This document shows, piece after piece, positions 35,401 to 56,700 of a stretch of DNA of 64,000 nucleotides; the stretch's first letter is position 1, and every line of letters starts with the position of its first letter. A model generated the notes under the pieces. It saw nothing but the letters and a program-made list of their open reading frames with translations, did no database searches and was not told where the DNA came from. A program made the translations under genes and the position numbers. This DNA comes from Gibbula magus (lineage: Eukaryota; Mollusca; Gastropoda; Trochida; Trochidae). The stretch covers positions 54,340,035-54,404,034 of the forward strand of contig OW388300.1 of NCBI GenBank assembly GCA_936450465.1. Direction: 5' to 3'.

Positions 35401-38400
35401 TATGGCTTATCAAAAAAAGCAACAATGAACACCTCATTTACTAGCAAGTGCAACAAGACACAGATAACAACACTGGCCAGGAGAAGTTCTTGATGCGTAA
35501 TTTCAACGTCGAGGGGCAATAACCAATTGAAATATTCCCTCATTTCTTTACATACACTAGGCTAATACAGAGAAGTGAACAAGAGTACTGACCAGGCGAT
35601 CATGACACCGTTGTCTGTACACAGGTGAGGTGGGGGACACACCAGCTGCAGGGAGTAAGCATTACACAGCCTCTGTAGCCCTGCCCGGATGAACCGGTTA
35701 CTACCCACACCACCTGACACAACCTGTACATATACAAAACACAACTTAAACTGGTGGAATTTCCTTGGCTACGATTAAACTACCAACATTTTAACATAAA
35801 AACAACTTTAAATTATTATGGGATAAATTATGTATGAAATAATTTTGGAAAAATATAGACAGTTTACTAATAATGTTTGTACTACAGTATCACATACATA
35901 AGCTGATAGACTCTGAAGGCTTGCAGCCTCACTTCTTTGAGAAACTCTTGGTCACCTATCTTGTTAGTTTATCTAGTTTATTGTCCAATCTCACCAGAGT
36001 CCTGTTGTCTGACGGCAGGAGTCCCTTCAGATCACAGTACAGTACGCCTCTCTGTACACGCCGCGCCAGATGTCGTAACACTCCATATTGGAACGATGCA
36101 CATATATCTGCAGCATTCGGGAGCACATTGTTTCCCATGATACCTACAAAAAAACATTGTTAAACATAACCGATGTCATGAAAAACATGTGAGCACATGT
36201 GCATATATCACTTATGCCCATCAAGATTTGTATTTGCACAGTTCCTATAATTATTATCTACACGTGAACAAATCTATCTTCTCTACTTAACTTTCAAAGT
36301 TACACAGATATTTATCAATCTTAATCCAAATCATTCGCTCGTTTTGTTTCCTCAGTTTAACATTCTGACAAGAAAATATTCGAGTTGATTTTGTTACCAT
36401 AATCTTTTACAATTTAGCATTTACATTGCTTTGTTTAGAATAGTCAATATTTGATTCAGGACAACACTTTGAATTGTACCTTGCCTTTGTTCTTCATCCA
36501 AAATTGTTTTCTTTGCGTGGAATTTCAGTCCGGCAAAGGAGAAATCACAAGATGGTATTTTGGACAGGACATGAGGAAAAGTAAACGCAGTGGGGTCACC
36601 TTGTTTCGCTAACGTTTCTATGGCTACACCACCACTAACCCCACTGAATTGTGGGAGATTCTTCAACTTGAGCTGCCTCGCAGTCTGCAAATTCATGAAC
36701 AAACAACTATTTCTATGGTTATGAACTTGAAACTTAAATTTTGCAGATCTTTGACAGGTTTAAAATTATGAAAATAAGAGAATTTTCAATTGGTTTCATT
36801 TTCTCATTATTCTCGATATGATTACTTTCAGCGAGTTTAGGCAAGTTTACTTTATTTGTTAAAGATGGAAGCCGAGGAAGAGTTACCAATCCTGGGTTTC
36901 AGACTGGCTGTAAGTTCTTTTAAATGCCCACCTTATCAAACGCATCCCCGGGCGCGTCATCCGTACCTGTTCCCAGCAACACAAAGTCGGCCACGTCCCG
37001 CGCCACAGCTAGCAGACAGTGTCCACCACTGATAAGCAGCACCATAAACGGGAACTCTATCCTGGGGGCGACAAAGTACTTAAGTAAAAAGTAAAATATG
37101 GTAAAACCATCAAATTTAATTTACAACCTCCAAGCTCAATAAACAGATATATAAAAAGTTTTGATTACCCCGGTAGTTAAAAAGTTTTATAAATTCATAA
37201 TTAACAACAGTTATGGTCTTTAAGATGGTTATAAATGACTTCCCAAGTTTTTAATCTAAGATAACCTTAAACAAATAGTTAGAAACTTGAAAATATATAG
37301 TCATATGCTATTTCAGATTTATGTTTTGAGAAATAAAATTTTGTTGAAACTATATAAATCTCCTTATAATCTCCTAATGTAATCTTAGTTTCATCATTAA
37401 GAGATTTAAACATGAAAGTAAAACAAACCCAAAACAAGTGGGGGGTGTTGGGGGTTGGAGTGGTAGTAGAAGCTTGACATACGAACCTGTGCATCATGCG
37501 TACTGTGAGAGCATGTGCCTCCATATGGTGGATAGGAATCATGGGTTTGCTGGAACAGAAAATAAACTGTGTCTAGGAGACAGCCATTCAGGCTGACTTA
37601 TCTTAAAGATAGGGTTCTATCAGGTGCATCTGCCATATTTTTTTTATGCATTAAGTGAAATGAGAAGGACACTGTCTTTTCACTAATTTTATGACTTTTT
37701 AATAACAAAAATATTTTATGGAATATCCACAAAGAAACAAATAACTCATCATTAAACTGAACAACACTGTCTTGTTATGTCATAGCAAAGTCTTTAGTCT
37801 TTAAAAAAAATTTAAATATAAAGTCATCAAAATATTACCTTCAGTAATATGTTAAAACTGAATTTCCACAAAAAAAATACCACGACAGCACCCTCTCTTT
37901 AATGTACAAAGTTTAGTGTTGGTTGGACTAAATGTCAATTATAGATGTCCTCCTAATGTGACTATCCACTAAATAAACATTTCAGTGTAATATTAATGCG
38001 ACTTCTAAGCAACCAGTTGCAATTCAAAGGAATAGTATTGTGTTGATGGGACTAAATTATTATTTTAAAATAGGATATTTTCTTAATATTAAATTATATA
38101 AAGACTCAAAATATTTTGACTTATTTTCTAGGTCTTTAATAAAAATTACCCAGATTCACGAACAAGTTTTTTGGCATGGTCTAGCCCAACCTTGAGAGAC
38201 AGCGCCATTCCTGGTTTGACTGTCACAGCCACTGCATCAACATCCTATAGGAAATGAGGAAAATATCATTTTTAAACAGGTTGATACGAACAATTATATA
38301 ACAAGTGTTTGTTACACATTAATTCCCTCGAATATAAGCATAATTTTGATCTAAAATATCTAAGTGTTCGCAAGGTAAAGAAATATTATCTTTTGTGAAT

Positions 38401-40152
38401 GAACTGGTTCAGTATCGAAGACCTATCACTGTCATTCACTGGTCAATCAAACTTATGTTTACTAGGTTAAAGTTTGTTCAGAGTTTGTTCCCTTACCCAG
38501 TCTATGAAATAAATTTTATCCGACGGCCCGGAACTTGATAACATTTGGTCTGGACTACTAACTTTTGGAGGTCTTTTCTTTAATTTTGCTAATTAAATTG
38601 ATAAGACTTTTAGGCTCCTACTCTTAAAGCTTATTTCATACACTGCCTAGCCATGGCATAGGTCACATGCTCTAAAGCTATGATCTAATCTAGATCTGAA
38701 GGGATGCAAAGTAAAGTATTAAATGCCTATTACTGTCAAATCAAAAATGGCAAAAGTAAATATTTATGGACAAACAGAGAGACAGACAGACTCAGAGGTG
38801 AAAAACAATACTTCACAGATCTCTTAATTCGGGGCACAAGGATGATTAACAAGTTCTCAAAATAAAAATACCAAAAATAAGTGTAAAGAAGTATTGTACC
38901 TGAACTGTCATATTGGCTCTGTCCAAGGCCTGTTGTACAACATCAGCAATGTGTTCATTATGTAGATCCCGGGCGACTGGTGGAATGATTCCCCCTAACC
39001 TGTAGCAATTAACAACGTCTTTTTAATTGTTTGAGAGCCATTCTTGATGGTGTCCTTATGGATACTTAACCTCATTTTACTTTTCTCTCAGGTACCAACA
39101 AATGACCACCATTTGGACTCGGGCAAAGAGTTCAAGACTTTTATAAACATAAAAGGAAACAAAAGTATTTAAAGCATCCAATAATGGTACTGGTGTAGTA
39201 CAGGATTTTAATTGTAAAATTTGGTGCCTGGATGACTCAAGTAAATCAGTCATTGAACTCTGATGAACTAAATAATATATTTGAATTACTTTTTTAAATA
39301 CTTATATATAAAAAAAAAGAGCAAAATAGTAAAAACCTAGTATATATCTAACATAGGCTAAATAGAAAAAATAATGTTTCTTGGAAACCCGAGCATCACT
39401 TTTGCATGTGCGTGTGACAGTTTTTTAAAAAAAATTCCACATCATTATTGCCAAGTCCAACAACCCACTAAAAATATGTCTTTAGAAATGATGATTACGG
39501 TTCGTTGACTGGAAGCACTTGCAAATTATCTTTCATATGCAAAATTAAATGTAGGCCTAATCCTCCCACATCATTAATTTTTCCAACAAAGAGTATATTT
39601 AAAAGCTTGTTGACAAAATATGCCAGAGAAACATTTCACCTTTTTATGCCGTCTTTATTTACATATTTTTTTATCCTTTTTTTTTTCTTTAAAGTTTAAT
39701 TTATTTATAATTTCTTAGTTATTCTAACATAAATAATTCAATTTATTTGATAGTTAATATTAATGTTTTAATACAAATGTTTTGTATGTCAGTATGAAGT
39801 TTAATTCAAGATTTTTTAATTTTTTAAAACTGATTCCGTACTCCACATGAATTTTGGTTTGTGAATTTAGAGCTTCCCCGAGGACTCTCCCCTCTTCGTC
39901 TACAACCGCTGCACCCGTATCATCACAGCTTGTTTCGATACCAAGAACACTTTTATTTTGATAAGAGTTTGTTCTGAAATAGCTTGCGGTGTATTTGGCT
40001 ACATTTGCAGCACTGGCAGAAACTGTATGAGTTGACATAACCCAATGACAACTACGGGTCACATGCCGCATGGGCGCAGCCATGTTTGTTTTCCCACAAT
40101 GCACTATTTGAGGCTCGACAGGGCGTGATCTTGAAACAAGTATCAATGTCAA
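32424..40152 (-). CDS. OSGEPL1: OSGEPL1, mitochondrial tRNA t6A37 threonylcarbamoyltransferase
   Basis: Kae1/Qri7/TsaD-family enzyme that transfers threonylcarbamoyl to A37 of mitochondrial ANN-decoding tRNAs. Ten coding exons: 39842-40152, 38900-38999, 38150-38244, 37487-37549, 36932-37061, 36480-36684, 35995-36143, 35593-35723, 32807-32881 and 32424-32499. All have GT-AG borders and phases close; 444 residues. Seen: [17 protein letters not shown] (ATPase-fold start), metal-binding [62 protein letters not shown] and [10 protein letters not shown]. The N-terminus is basic and hydroxylated, fitting mitochondrial import; start codons at M1, M24, M28 and M39 are all possible. Exon 9 could be read to an immediate TGA, but the donor there joins exon 10 (KCPLGENLS), matching the family C-terminus. 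A LINE sits in intron 8. Confidence 0.93.
32989..33003. repeat. LINE target-site duplication, left
   Basis: AACACATCACTCATT, repeated exactly at 35373-35387. The surrounding 32925-33000 is itself a loose repeat of TGTGCAACAA..AACACATC. Confidence 0.85.
33004..35372 (-). mobile_element. 5'-truncated L1/Tx1-like LINE in OSGEPL1 intron 8
   Basis: About 2.37 kb inserted between perfect 15-bp duplications. The 3' end (left) is a poly-A tail, seen as the T run at 33004-33030. The element lacks its 5' half: endonuclease and ORF1 are missing, and the sequence opens just before the reverse transcriptase core. Same orientation as the host gene. The L1/Tx1 placement rests on the NWRPISLLN and [14 protein letters not shown] blocks and is tentative at clade level. 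Confidence 0.9.
33141..35332 (-). pseudogene. LINE reverse transcriptase, broken ORF
   Basis: Reverse transcriptase (RVT_1) core and C-terminal domain. Landmarks: [48 protein letters not shown], the catalytic YADDAQ and [14 protein letters not shown] Cys-rich C-terminal motif ([15 protein letters not shown]) follows. The frame has one in-frame stop (TAA, 34019-34021) and then continues in the same frame. A one-base length change in an A run at about 33450 shifts the frame for the last 100 codons (33141-33446). Only two lesions point to a fairly young insertion. Not functional as it stands. Confidence 0.88.
37603..37902. mobile_element. MITE family C, copy 2
   Basis: TTAAAGATAGGGTTCTATCAGG to CAGCACCCTCTCTTTAA; interior CACAAAGAAACAAATAACTC matches copy 1 (30847-31260). 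In OSGEPL1 intron 3. Confidence 0.7.
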
Positions 40153-40341
40153 AAATAATTAAAGCGATAAATCAACACCTGCCAAGAAACAACTGTGATC
40201 TTGTACAGATAATGGATAATTCATGATATAGTCAAAGTGGTAATTTAATCGTTTATTGGCCCGAAGCAGTTGTAGCCCGAATGCGGAAGTCCGTTCCAGC
40301 TCGGTGACCCTGACGTCGAGCGTGGCAATTGTCAATTTCTG
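40153..40341. promoter_or_regulatory. Bidirectional promoter, OSGEPL1 / GARS1
   Basis: Only 189 bases separate the ATG codons of two divergent genes, so both promoters and 5' UTRs must lie here or overlap the coding starts. The segment has several CpGs on the GARS1 side (CCCGAATGCGGAAGTCCG contains the Ets-like core CGGAAG) and no obvious TATA box at a useful distance. Typical of housekeeping gene pairs. Confidence 0.75.
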
Positions 40342-49320
<8,979 letters not shown>

Positions 49321-49965
49321 ACACTGTTCCTGGTGAACAGACCAATCGTGGCATAGAGTACACAAGATGGCGGCCCCTGCGCCGGAGTCACGCAGCGCTC
49401 CGAGCTAGCGTCGGCACGTGAAGCTGCATATTTGTCTTCTGGAGAATGGGAACTCCTTCCTTCTTAGCAAGACAAGTCTGTGTGCAACCGTAACAACGGT
49501 TGTTTTAAATACGGTATCCAGGATACGGTTTCCATGGCAACCAATGTATGGAAATGTTTTGATATGAATATTTTGAGATACCTGTTTGAGGCAACCGATG
49601 TTTTTATGATTGGCTTCCATGGCAACAGATAAATTTTTCTATTGATTCCATGTGATTTTCAAGGATTTGGATATGGTTTTAGCTATGCAAGCTTTCTCCA
49701 GGTGAACATTGATGTGAAATAATTCTCATCAATGAGGGATTTCTATTATATTTTTATACATCCAGTTTCAAATAAGTGTAAAATGAAAATGTGCCAATTG
49801 GATTTGCAAATAGTATTTGTTGGAGTATCATGTTCGTTACTAACAAATGATTGTTCGACATTACTAACTTCCCATTCTCAGATTTCTAGACTGGAATGAT
49901 GCATTCAGGCTGTGATAAGTTGCTATGGCAACACTGAAGTGCAGTGTCTTTATTAAGACGAGTCC

Positions 49966-49971
49966 AATAAA
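49966..49971 (+). terminator. GARS1 polyadenylation signal
   Basis: AATAAA about 650 bases past the stop, followed by a CT/TG-rich stretch (CTCTCTGTATGTCTG). Likely the end of the GARS1 3' UTR. Confidence 0.6.
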
Positions 49972-50387
49972 AAACCCTCTCTGTATGTCTGTTTTCTGTC
50001 CTTTTTCTCACATGTTAACGCTGTTTGAGTCACTTTGAATAGGAGTCCTCCTCTTGGCCATACCCACATCAAATCTTAATGTACTGGTATCGTACAAAAC
50101 GAGCATAATTGTATCATAATCTGCACAATGGACAGACAACCCAAAAGGATATAGATATAGGATATATCTGTTGACTCTTGATACTATAACTTCACATATT
50201 CCATACACAGGTTGTTTATCGGTACTCTCTAATATTTGATGTTGTGTTTATTTAATCACCTGAAACTCATCTCTGCTTCATCGAGATGAAGTGCAATGCT
50301 AGAATCACTGGCCTCTGAAGATTGATATTTGGTTATACCAAGACAAGTTTCTTCAGTTGCTCTTATGAGAAAGTTCTTAATGGAATT

Positions 50388-50988
50388 TTTAGCTCATCTG
50401 GCCTGAAAGGACCGATGGGCTTATTGCATGGCATGGCATGGCATGGTGTCCGGCATCCGGCCGTCCATAAACTTTTTGCATTTTCGTCTTCTTCTCCATA
50501 ACCACTTGGTCTAGTGAGCTGAAATTTTTGTGTGCAGACTCCTTGGTCAATGGGGATTCTAAACTACAATTGGTGACCCTAAATAGGGTCACAACCTTAA
50601 AAACCTATTTTCATTTTCTTCTCAAGTTCCAAAAGGTCTAGAGAGCTGAAAAGTTGTGTGCAGACTCCTTGGCTAATTGGGATTCTAAATTGTAGATTTC
50701 GTGACCTCAAATTGGGTCACAGGAGTCACAACCTTAAAAACCTATTTTCATCTTCTCATCCACTGCCAAAAGGTCTAGAGAGCTGAAAAGTTGTGTGCAG
50801 AATCCTTGGCCAATGGGGATTTTAAATTGTAGATTTGGTGACCCTGTGGCCCCAAATAAGGTCTCAGGGGTCACAACCCTAAAAACCTATTTTCATCTTC
50901 TCCAGTAAGAAAGGCTCTAGAACAACCTGAGAAAATGTATTATAACAATACAAATCCTGTTGAACTACAGAGCCCATTGCTCTATTTG
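50388..50988 (-). mobile_element. Tandem-repeat element, complete short copy, inverted
   Basis: Begins with the 3' end in reverse (TTTTTAGCTCATCTGGCC, then CATGGCATGG repeats and CCGTCC) and finishes with the 5' end in reverse (CTACAGAGCCCATTGCTCTA). Three to four internal units of about 145 bp between. It defines both termini of the family in one 600-bp copy. Confidence 0.65.
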
Positions 50989-53389
50989 TAGAAAACCAAA
51001 TATTTTATGATGATAAATAAGAAAATCTTTAGTGACTCGGTAATATTCTACAGGTCTTACAAAACTATGCCTTTGTTAAACTTGGTGCATAGTTATATCC
51101 TTGACTGACTGGGTATTTCATAGTGCATAAAGTGTCTAAAGTTTATCCTCTCTGGTCAATAAAGAAAACAAACTGGGTCTAATATAAGCTTTTATTTATA
51201 TAAAGTGAGCAGATGTGACAGGAGGGAGATATACAACTGATTTGGTTGTTAATACTTAAAACAATACTGACAAGGGTCATGCTTGGTTGGGTATATCTTC
51301 TTACAGGATATATAATTGGTGTTTCTGTGCCGTGGTTGCTCTGAATTGCCAGCAATTATTTACTGGCAATATAGTCTAACATGATTGGTAATAGCCTGTG
51401 CTATACATTTGTGGGAAAGAATATCTGATATTGTAAAACTTTTGAAAGTATTATTATTATTCTAATGGCAAGAAAAGTACAAATGAGATGATGTGCAAAG
51501 CAATTTTTTCGTTAATGGCCGAATATCAGGACTAATGATATGAAACTGATTTGAATATTGATAGTATAAAGTGAAAAAAATATTGGATACAAAATATATA
51601 TATTATAATAATATAAATAACAATTCAAAACCAGATCATTTGTAAATAATTTGGACGGATAATAATGTTAAAACATGTTCATAACAGTTCACCAAATGTA
51701 TTCTTTATCAAATTTAAACAAAATAAATTAAGTTTAACATATTTAAATTTTATATACAGTTGTAGATTCAGTAAATACCAATTTGAGTAAATTGATTTCA
51801 ATTCGGTGAGAAAACACATGACAAGAGGACTTGTCTACAAACATTTTGATATTGTCTACATCTACATATCTAGAAGCACCATATTCTGATATATACCTAC
51901 ACAAAGTTGCGTCTGTTAAAAACTGAAAAGTATAAGGGGCAATCTAACATTTTGTAGACCACCGAAAAATGAACTCAATTGGACAAGTATCTATTAATTG
52001 TTAGTCATCAAAGAAGAACTTTGTGGTAAAATTGGAAATATGGCCGATCCATCAAGTTTCCTTTTAAGGAAACAAGTTTAAATTGGGCAGTGTACATTCT
52101 GTATGGCATCATATTCATTGTAGGCAATATGATGGGTAAGCAAATTTAGATAGAATATAAAATCAAAATCTTTTCTTTTAAAACTTAAAAATAATGTTTA
52201 AAATTCAAAGACCTTACTTTTATAACATTGATGAACTTCACAAATATTTTGATACATTTAAGGAGTATTTGACAAGCATCTTGAGAATAAATACACAGTA
52301 ATCTACTAATTGTGCAATCTTGTATTTGTTCAGTTGAATTACAGAAGTAATTAATTCTTGAGATCATGATAAAAGTTAGGCATACGTATATCACAGCATG
52401 ACGGCTATCTTCACATCGACAAGAAACCACAACACAATGACTTTCTATCTACTTCACCTTATTATCTACGCTAATAGACTACAATAAACACCACACCTCA
52501 TCCTTCATCTCCTTAGTAACTTATAAATGTTATTGTTTGATGAAACCAAAATAATTACCCTAAAAAGAATTTTTTTTACACATAAAGTAATAACAAGACA
52601 TTCCAAAATGATACTTATTTCAAAATGAATACATGTATCATTACTAAATGTATGTTTAGATATATTTGCAATTAACATGTTATATTTTCAATGGAAAACA
52701 AACGTCTCAAAATAATAATCTGTCAAATGATAAACAAATGGAATGTATATATTTAACCAATACAAGTGTATATTTATCAACATAGATCAAATCATAATAT
52801 TATACATTTATTATAGTGTTGAAATAAACACCATTGCGAAACTGCACCAATACGTGTTGATATTCGACAGACTTCAAATATTTCTAATACTAATGCTAAA
52901 CGTCAAGCATTTATCATTATAGTTAAAAACAAGGTAAATCTGACTAGGTCTAAGTTACAGTCAAACAAGCAGTGACTTCTTAGATGTAAATTCACCGACA
53001 TAACATAAAGCAAGGAGGTTTGCTAATACAGACAGACAAGAAGAAACATACCTTACTTTATAATATTTCTTACTGGGTTCTATCTGGTTAGAAGAACATT
53101 TTTAGTTCAAATTGCCAGCTAATGTACAGTCAGACCCAGTTTATCCGCACCCCGTATATCCGCATCCGCATCGTAGTATTTCAAATCTCTGTGCATTTCT
53201 ATGTACCGGTAAATGATAATTTGGTTAACAACGTGCCTCGCTTTACGAGGGTCTTCAACTGTAACTAAATCATGTGGATAAACAGGGTCCGACTTCCATG
53301 ACACAGATTATTGATCCAAATCATTGAATATGCTCATTTGAGAACTGCTTCACTGACAGCAGATAATACATGGTCTTTGATGGCCTTCT
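50989..53389. other. Intergenic, nothing recognised
   Basis: AT-rich, with no supported ORF and no clear repeat family. The 3' ends of GARS1 and the ANKAR-like gene converge on it. Confidence 0.5.
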
Positions 53390-53395
53390 TTTATT
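53390..53395 (-). terminator. Possible ANKAR polyadenylation signal
   Basis: AATAAA on the minus strand about 350 bases past the stop codon at 53743. A small direct repeat (CTTCCTGTTCACTGCAGCTA, two and a half copies) lies at 53567-53608 in the putative 3' UTR. Confidence 0.4.
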
Positions 53396-53742
53396 AGCCA
53401 CAACAGCCAGAGTTCAGAGGAACTGTCTGCAAGTCAAATGTTGAGTAAATAGTTGCGAAGACGATAACCCAGCCTTCCTGGCTGGAGTGTTTCCTGGAGA
53501 TACTATAAACAGAGAGGCTTTCCATCTTCTCACAACAAGCTTGAGTGTAGATCAACTTCCACTTCCTGTTCACTGCAGCTACTTCCTGTTCACTGCAGCT
53601 ACTTCCTGTTAAGCACATGGTAGGCAAATAACCTTGACCCTGATGACCTGTAACTGCTGCTACCTAGTTGAAACAAGGAATGCTGTAAATTCTAGACTCC
53701 TCATCCACTTCCTCTGGAAGATGACCCCTGACGCTGACCGGA

Positions 53743-56700
53743 CTACTTTCTGTTCTTCCAGGCGCCAACCTGTGTCTTGAAGCTGCTGCTGTTTTCCGTG
53801 TGTCGCGTGGAGCTTGTTGAGGGCCTCGTGGAAAACACAGACTTCCTGCCGGTGCTTGTCTCCGCCTCCTTGATGTTGATGCTTGGGATCGACTTGGACT
53901 TCTGCATGTGTGGGGGTGCTGACTTTATCCTGTTGGCCCGGTCCATGCGTGACCTAGCCCCGGCATGAGCTGTGTAGGGGCGAGCTCCTGTCCGGGAGTG
54001 CAGACCCATAACCGAGATCTCCAAACTGGGGAGGTTTAATAACAACGTCTTAGTATTAATCATAACAAATATTAATGCGATATTAAATCTCTTTGAAACT
54101 TTCAGATGCCAGAATTATTAATTCTTAAATCAACATCAGTGTTACACCTGTAATAGGGAAGATGAAACACATTTCACAGACACAAACGATAACAATACTC
54201 ACCACTGACTGGGCAGTCCAACAAGTTTTGCACGTCTGAAGTCGTCTACAAACTCTTTGCTGATTCGTGGATCGTTTCCAAGGTTGTTGGTAAGCTGATC
54301 ATAAAGAATGCCGCTGCGGCGACATTTAGATAATAGGTCTCGTGCAGCAGTTTTGTTGAAGGTTAGGTACCCCAAGGCCACTGCCACTGCGTTACGGACT
54401 AGATCGTTCTTGGAGGAAAGATGTTCGACAAGCAGCTCAATGGCGCCAGTTGTGATCATGGCATCAGGGATGCCGGCACGGGTGTGTGCAAGGCTGGAGA
54501 GGAGGCTGGCAGCGAGGACGACCACATTCTCGGTATCGGAGCGGAGCTTCTCCACAAGGTGAGTCACACCCTTCGCTGTGAGGAGTACCTGGTCCTTGTC
54601 CACAATCACACGCGCCAATACCACGATCTGCGGGGAGGACAGTCGGAGAGGGTCAGTTCAGAGATCAAATTTGTTAGATCAGAGAGTGATGGGTTAGTTT
54701 AAAGAAAGTGTCAATTTAACATGTTCACAAGATCTGGGGAGGAAGGGGGAGTAAACACAAAAGGGGAATGACATGTCATTAACTCTAGAATGAGACAAGG
54801 CACAAGTTAATGTGGGTCTTGGGATATGGAGATGCCAAGACTAATAATTCAGGTGCCAATGTAATTATCATCAAGATCTATTATCTTTAAACTATCATTT
54901 GCAATGAACTGAATCTTATAATTTTCTTGGTTATGGCTGCTTTGGAAACCTGTAAATTTTAATAAAATTTCACCTAAATGTTTAACGAAAAGCAGAAGCA
55001 AACTGAAAGGGGGGAGAAATAGCTAACAATCTAAAGAAAAGACTCCCGGCCCAGACCTGGAATGCAGCGGAGCACTGGTAGAACTCATCCTCGTTGTTGA
55101 TGAACGGTTCGAACACCGAGAACTTGATTCCACCCGCCTCACGGATAGCGAACTGCTGCGGTGTGTTGTTGAATGCAAATATTGTCAGGGCCATGCCCGC
55201 CTTTAATCGGATTTCCTGCAGACAGACAGTACAGTACATTAGTTAGTTTCTTGAATTTATTGTTCACTATAATCTAAACCATACCCACTTCCACCTTCCA
55301 GTAGAGGCACCAATGTTTTATTACTCTGCAAGAGTACAAAGCATTCTATTTACACAGGGTTTCTTCTAAAATGTGGTACAAAACAAAAGCTTTCCATTTT
55401 GAAGGAATATGAAGCTGATGAGACAACAACATATTAATTGAATACCAAGAAAAGACAACAGTTCTAACACATCACAAACGATGACATTACAATATATATG
55501 ATGTATTCCTCCCCTGACAAATACCTCGTTTTCGGACCGGAGCAGATCGAGGAGAACGTCGAACTTGAAGCCTGGTTCCTCCTGGAGCTTCTCCTGGTTG
55601 TCGCGGTTACTGAGCACCACGCAGGCCAGCGAGTGAGCCACCTCGACTTGGATCTCGTCAGAGGGGGGAGAAAGTAACAGCTGCACCAGGATGGGTATTC
55701 CTCCTTCCTCCGCAATCTTCCGCTGAGTCAGCTTGTTGTTGCGGTGAGCCACACCTGTCAAGTGGAGCTGAACATTACACCTTTCAAACTCTCAAGAACG
55801 ATTCAAAATATCAAACTGATATCATATATTGTAATATAAGGGATAAACTGTATGTAGCAATACTTATAATGGACTTCAAAGCTGACAAAGGCGGATCCAA
55901 GAATTTTTCAAAGGGGGGTTTCACATATTATATCAAATTTTTCGAAAGATTTGTACCCTCTGCATCCCCCCTTTGGATCCGTCACTGACGAAGTTAAAAT
56001 TGTTAGTGAAACCAAGGGGATGTGAAAAAATTTCAATCCTTATTCCAATCCATATATATTTGATACAGAGTTAGAAGGGGCACAAAAGATGAACAAGTTT
56101 CTCTAGGACTGCATCTATGAACAACACATTTGGACATGATATCCAACAACTTCCCCTTGTCAGACATAACATGCGCCAGTCTCATCACTGGCTATTTTAA
56201 TCCTTGCCGCATTTCCCTAACTTTCCTGTGTAGTGTCACCTGAACTTCATAGTGCTCTCTACTACTGGCACGAGTTATTGTTGCAGGGGGAAGTTGGACA
56301 TCAAAGAGAACTGTATGCTAGAGACTGACCGACACAGAGAGTTCCCAGGACCTTGATGACCATCAGCAGGACCTTGTCAGACGTCTTGTTGGAGCGAAGC
56401 AGACGGACCAGCTGCTGGAAGGCGTCAGCTCGTGCCAGGCTGTTCTGGTTCTCCATGTTCTCTCGGCCCAGGGCGATGGCGGTCATGCATCCTGCACACA
56501 GACAATTAACTGTTTGTGGAACAACTTGATCATAAGGGAGATGGAGTTAAAGGGACACTGCGTTGAGGATAAAAATGAGTCTCATCTTTATCTCACTAAG
56601 CTGATTAGGGTGTCTGCTAGTGAGTTAAAGTTAGGTTAGTGTCATAGTTGATGCCCATGTTTCAAGAGAAATTCGAACCAACCTGCAGAGGTTGCAGATT

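Noticed and set aside
54308..54702. Plus-strand ORFs opposite an ANKAR exon
   Set aside because: Antisense shadows of a conserved coding exon with correct splice borders on the minus strand.
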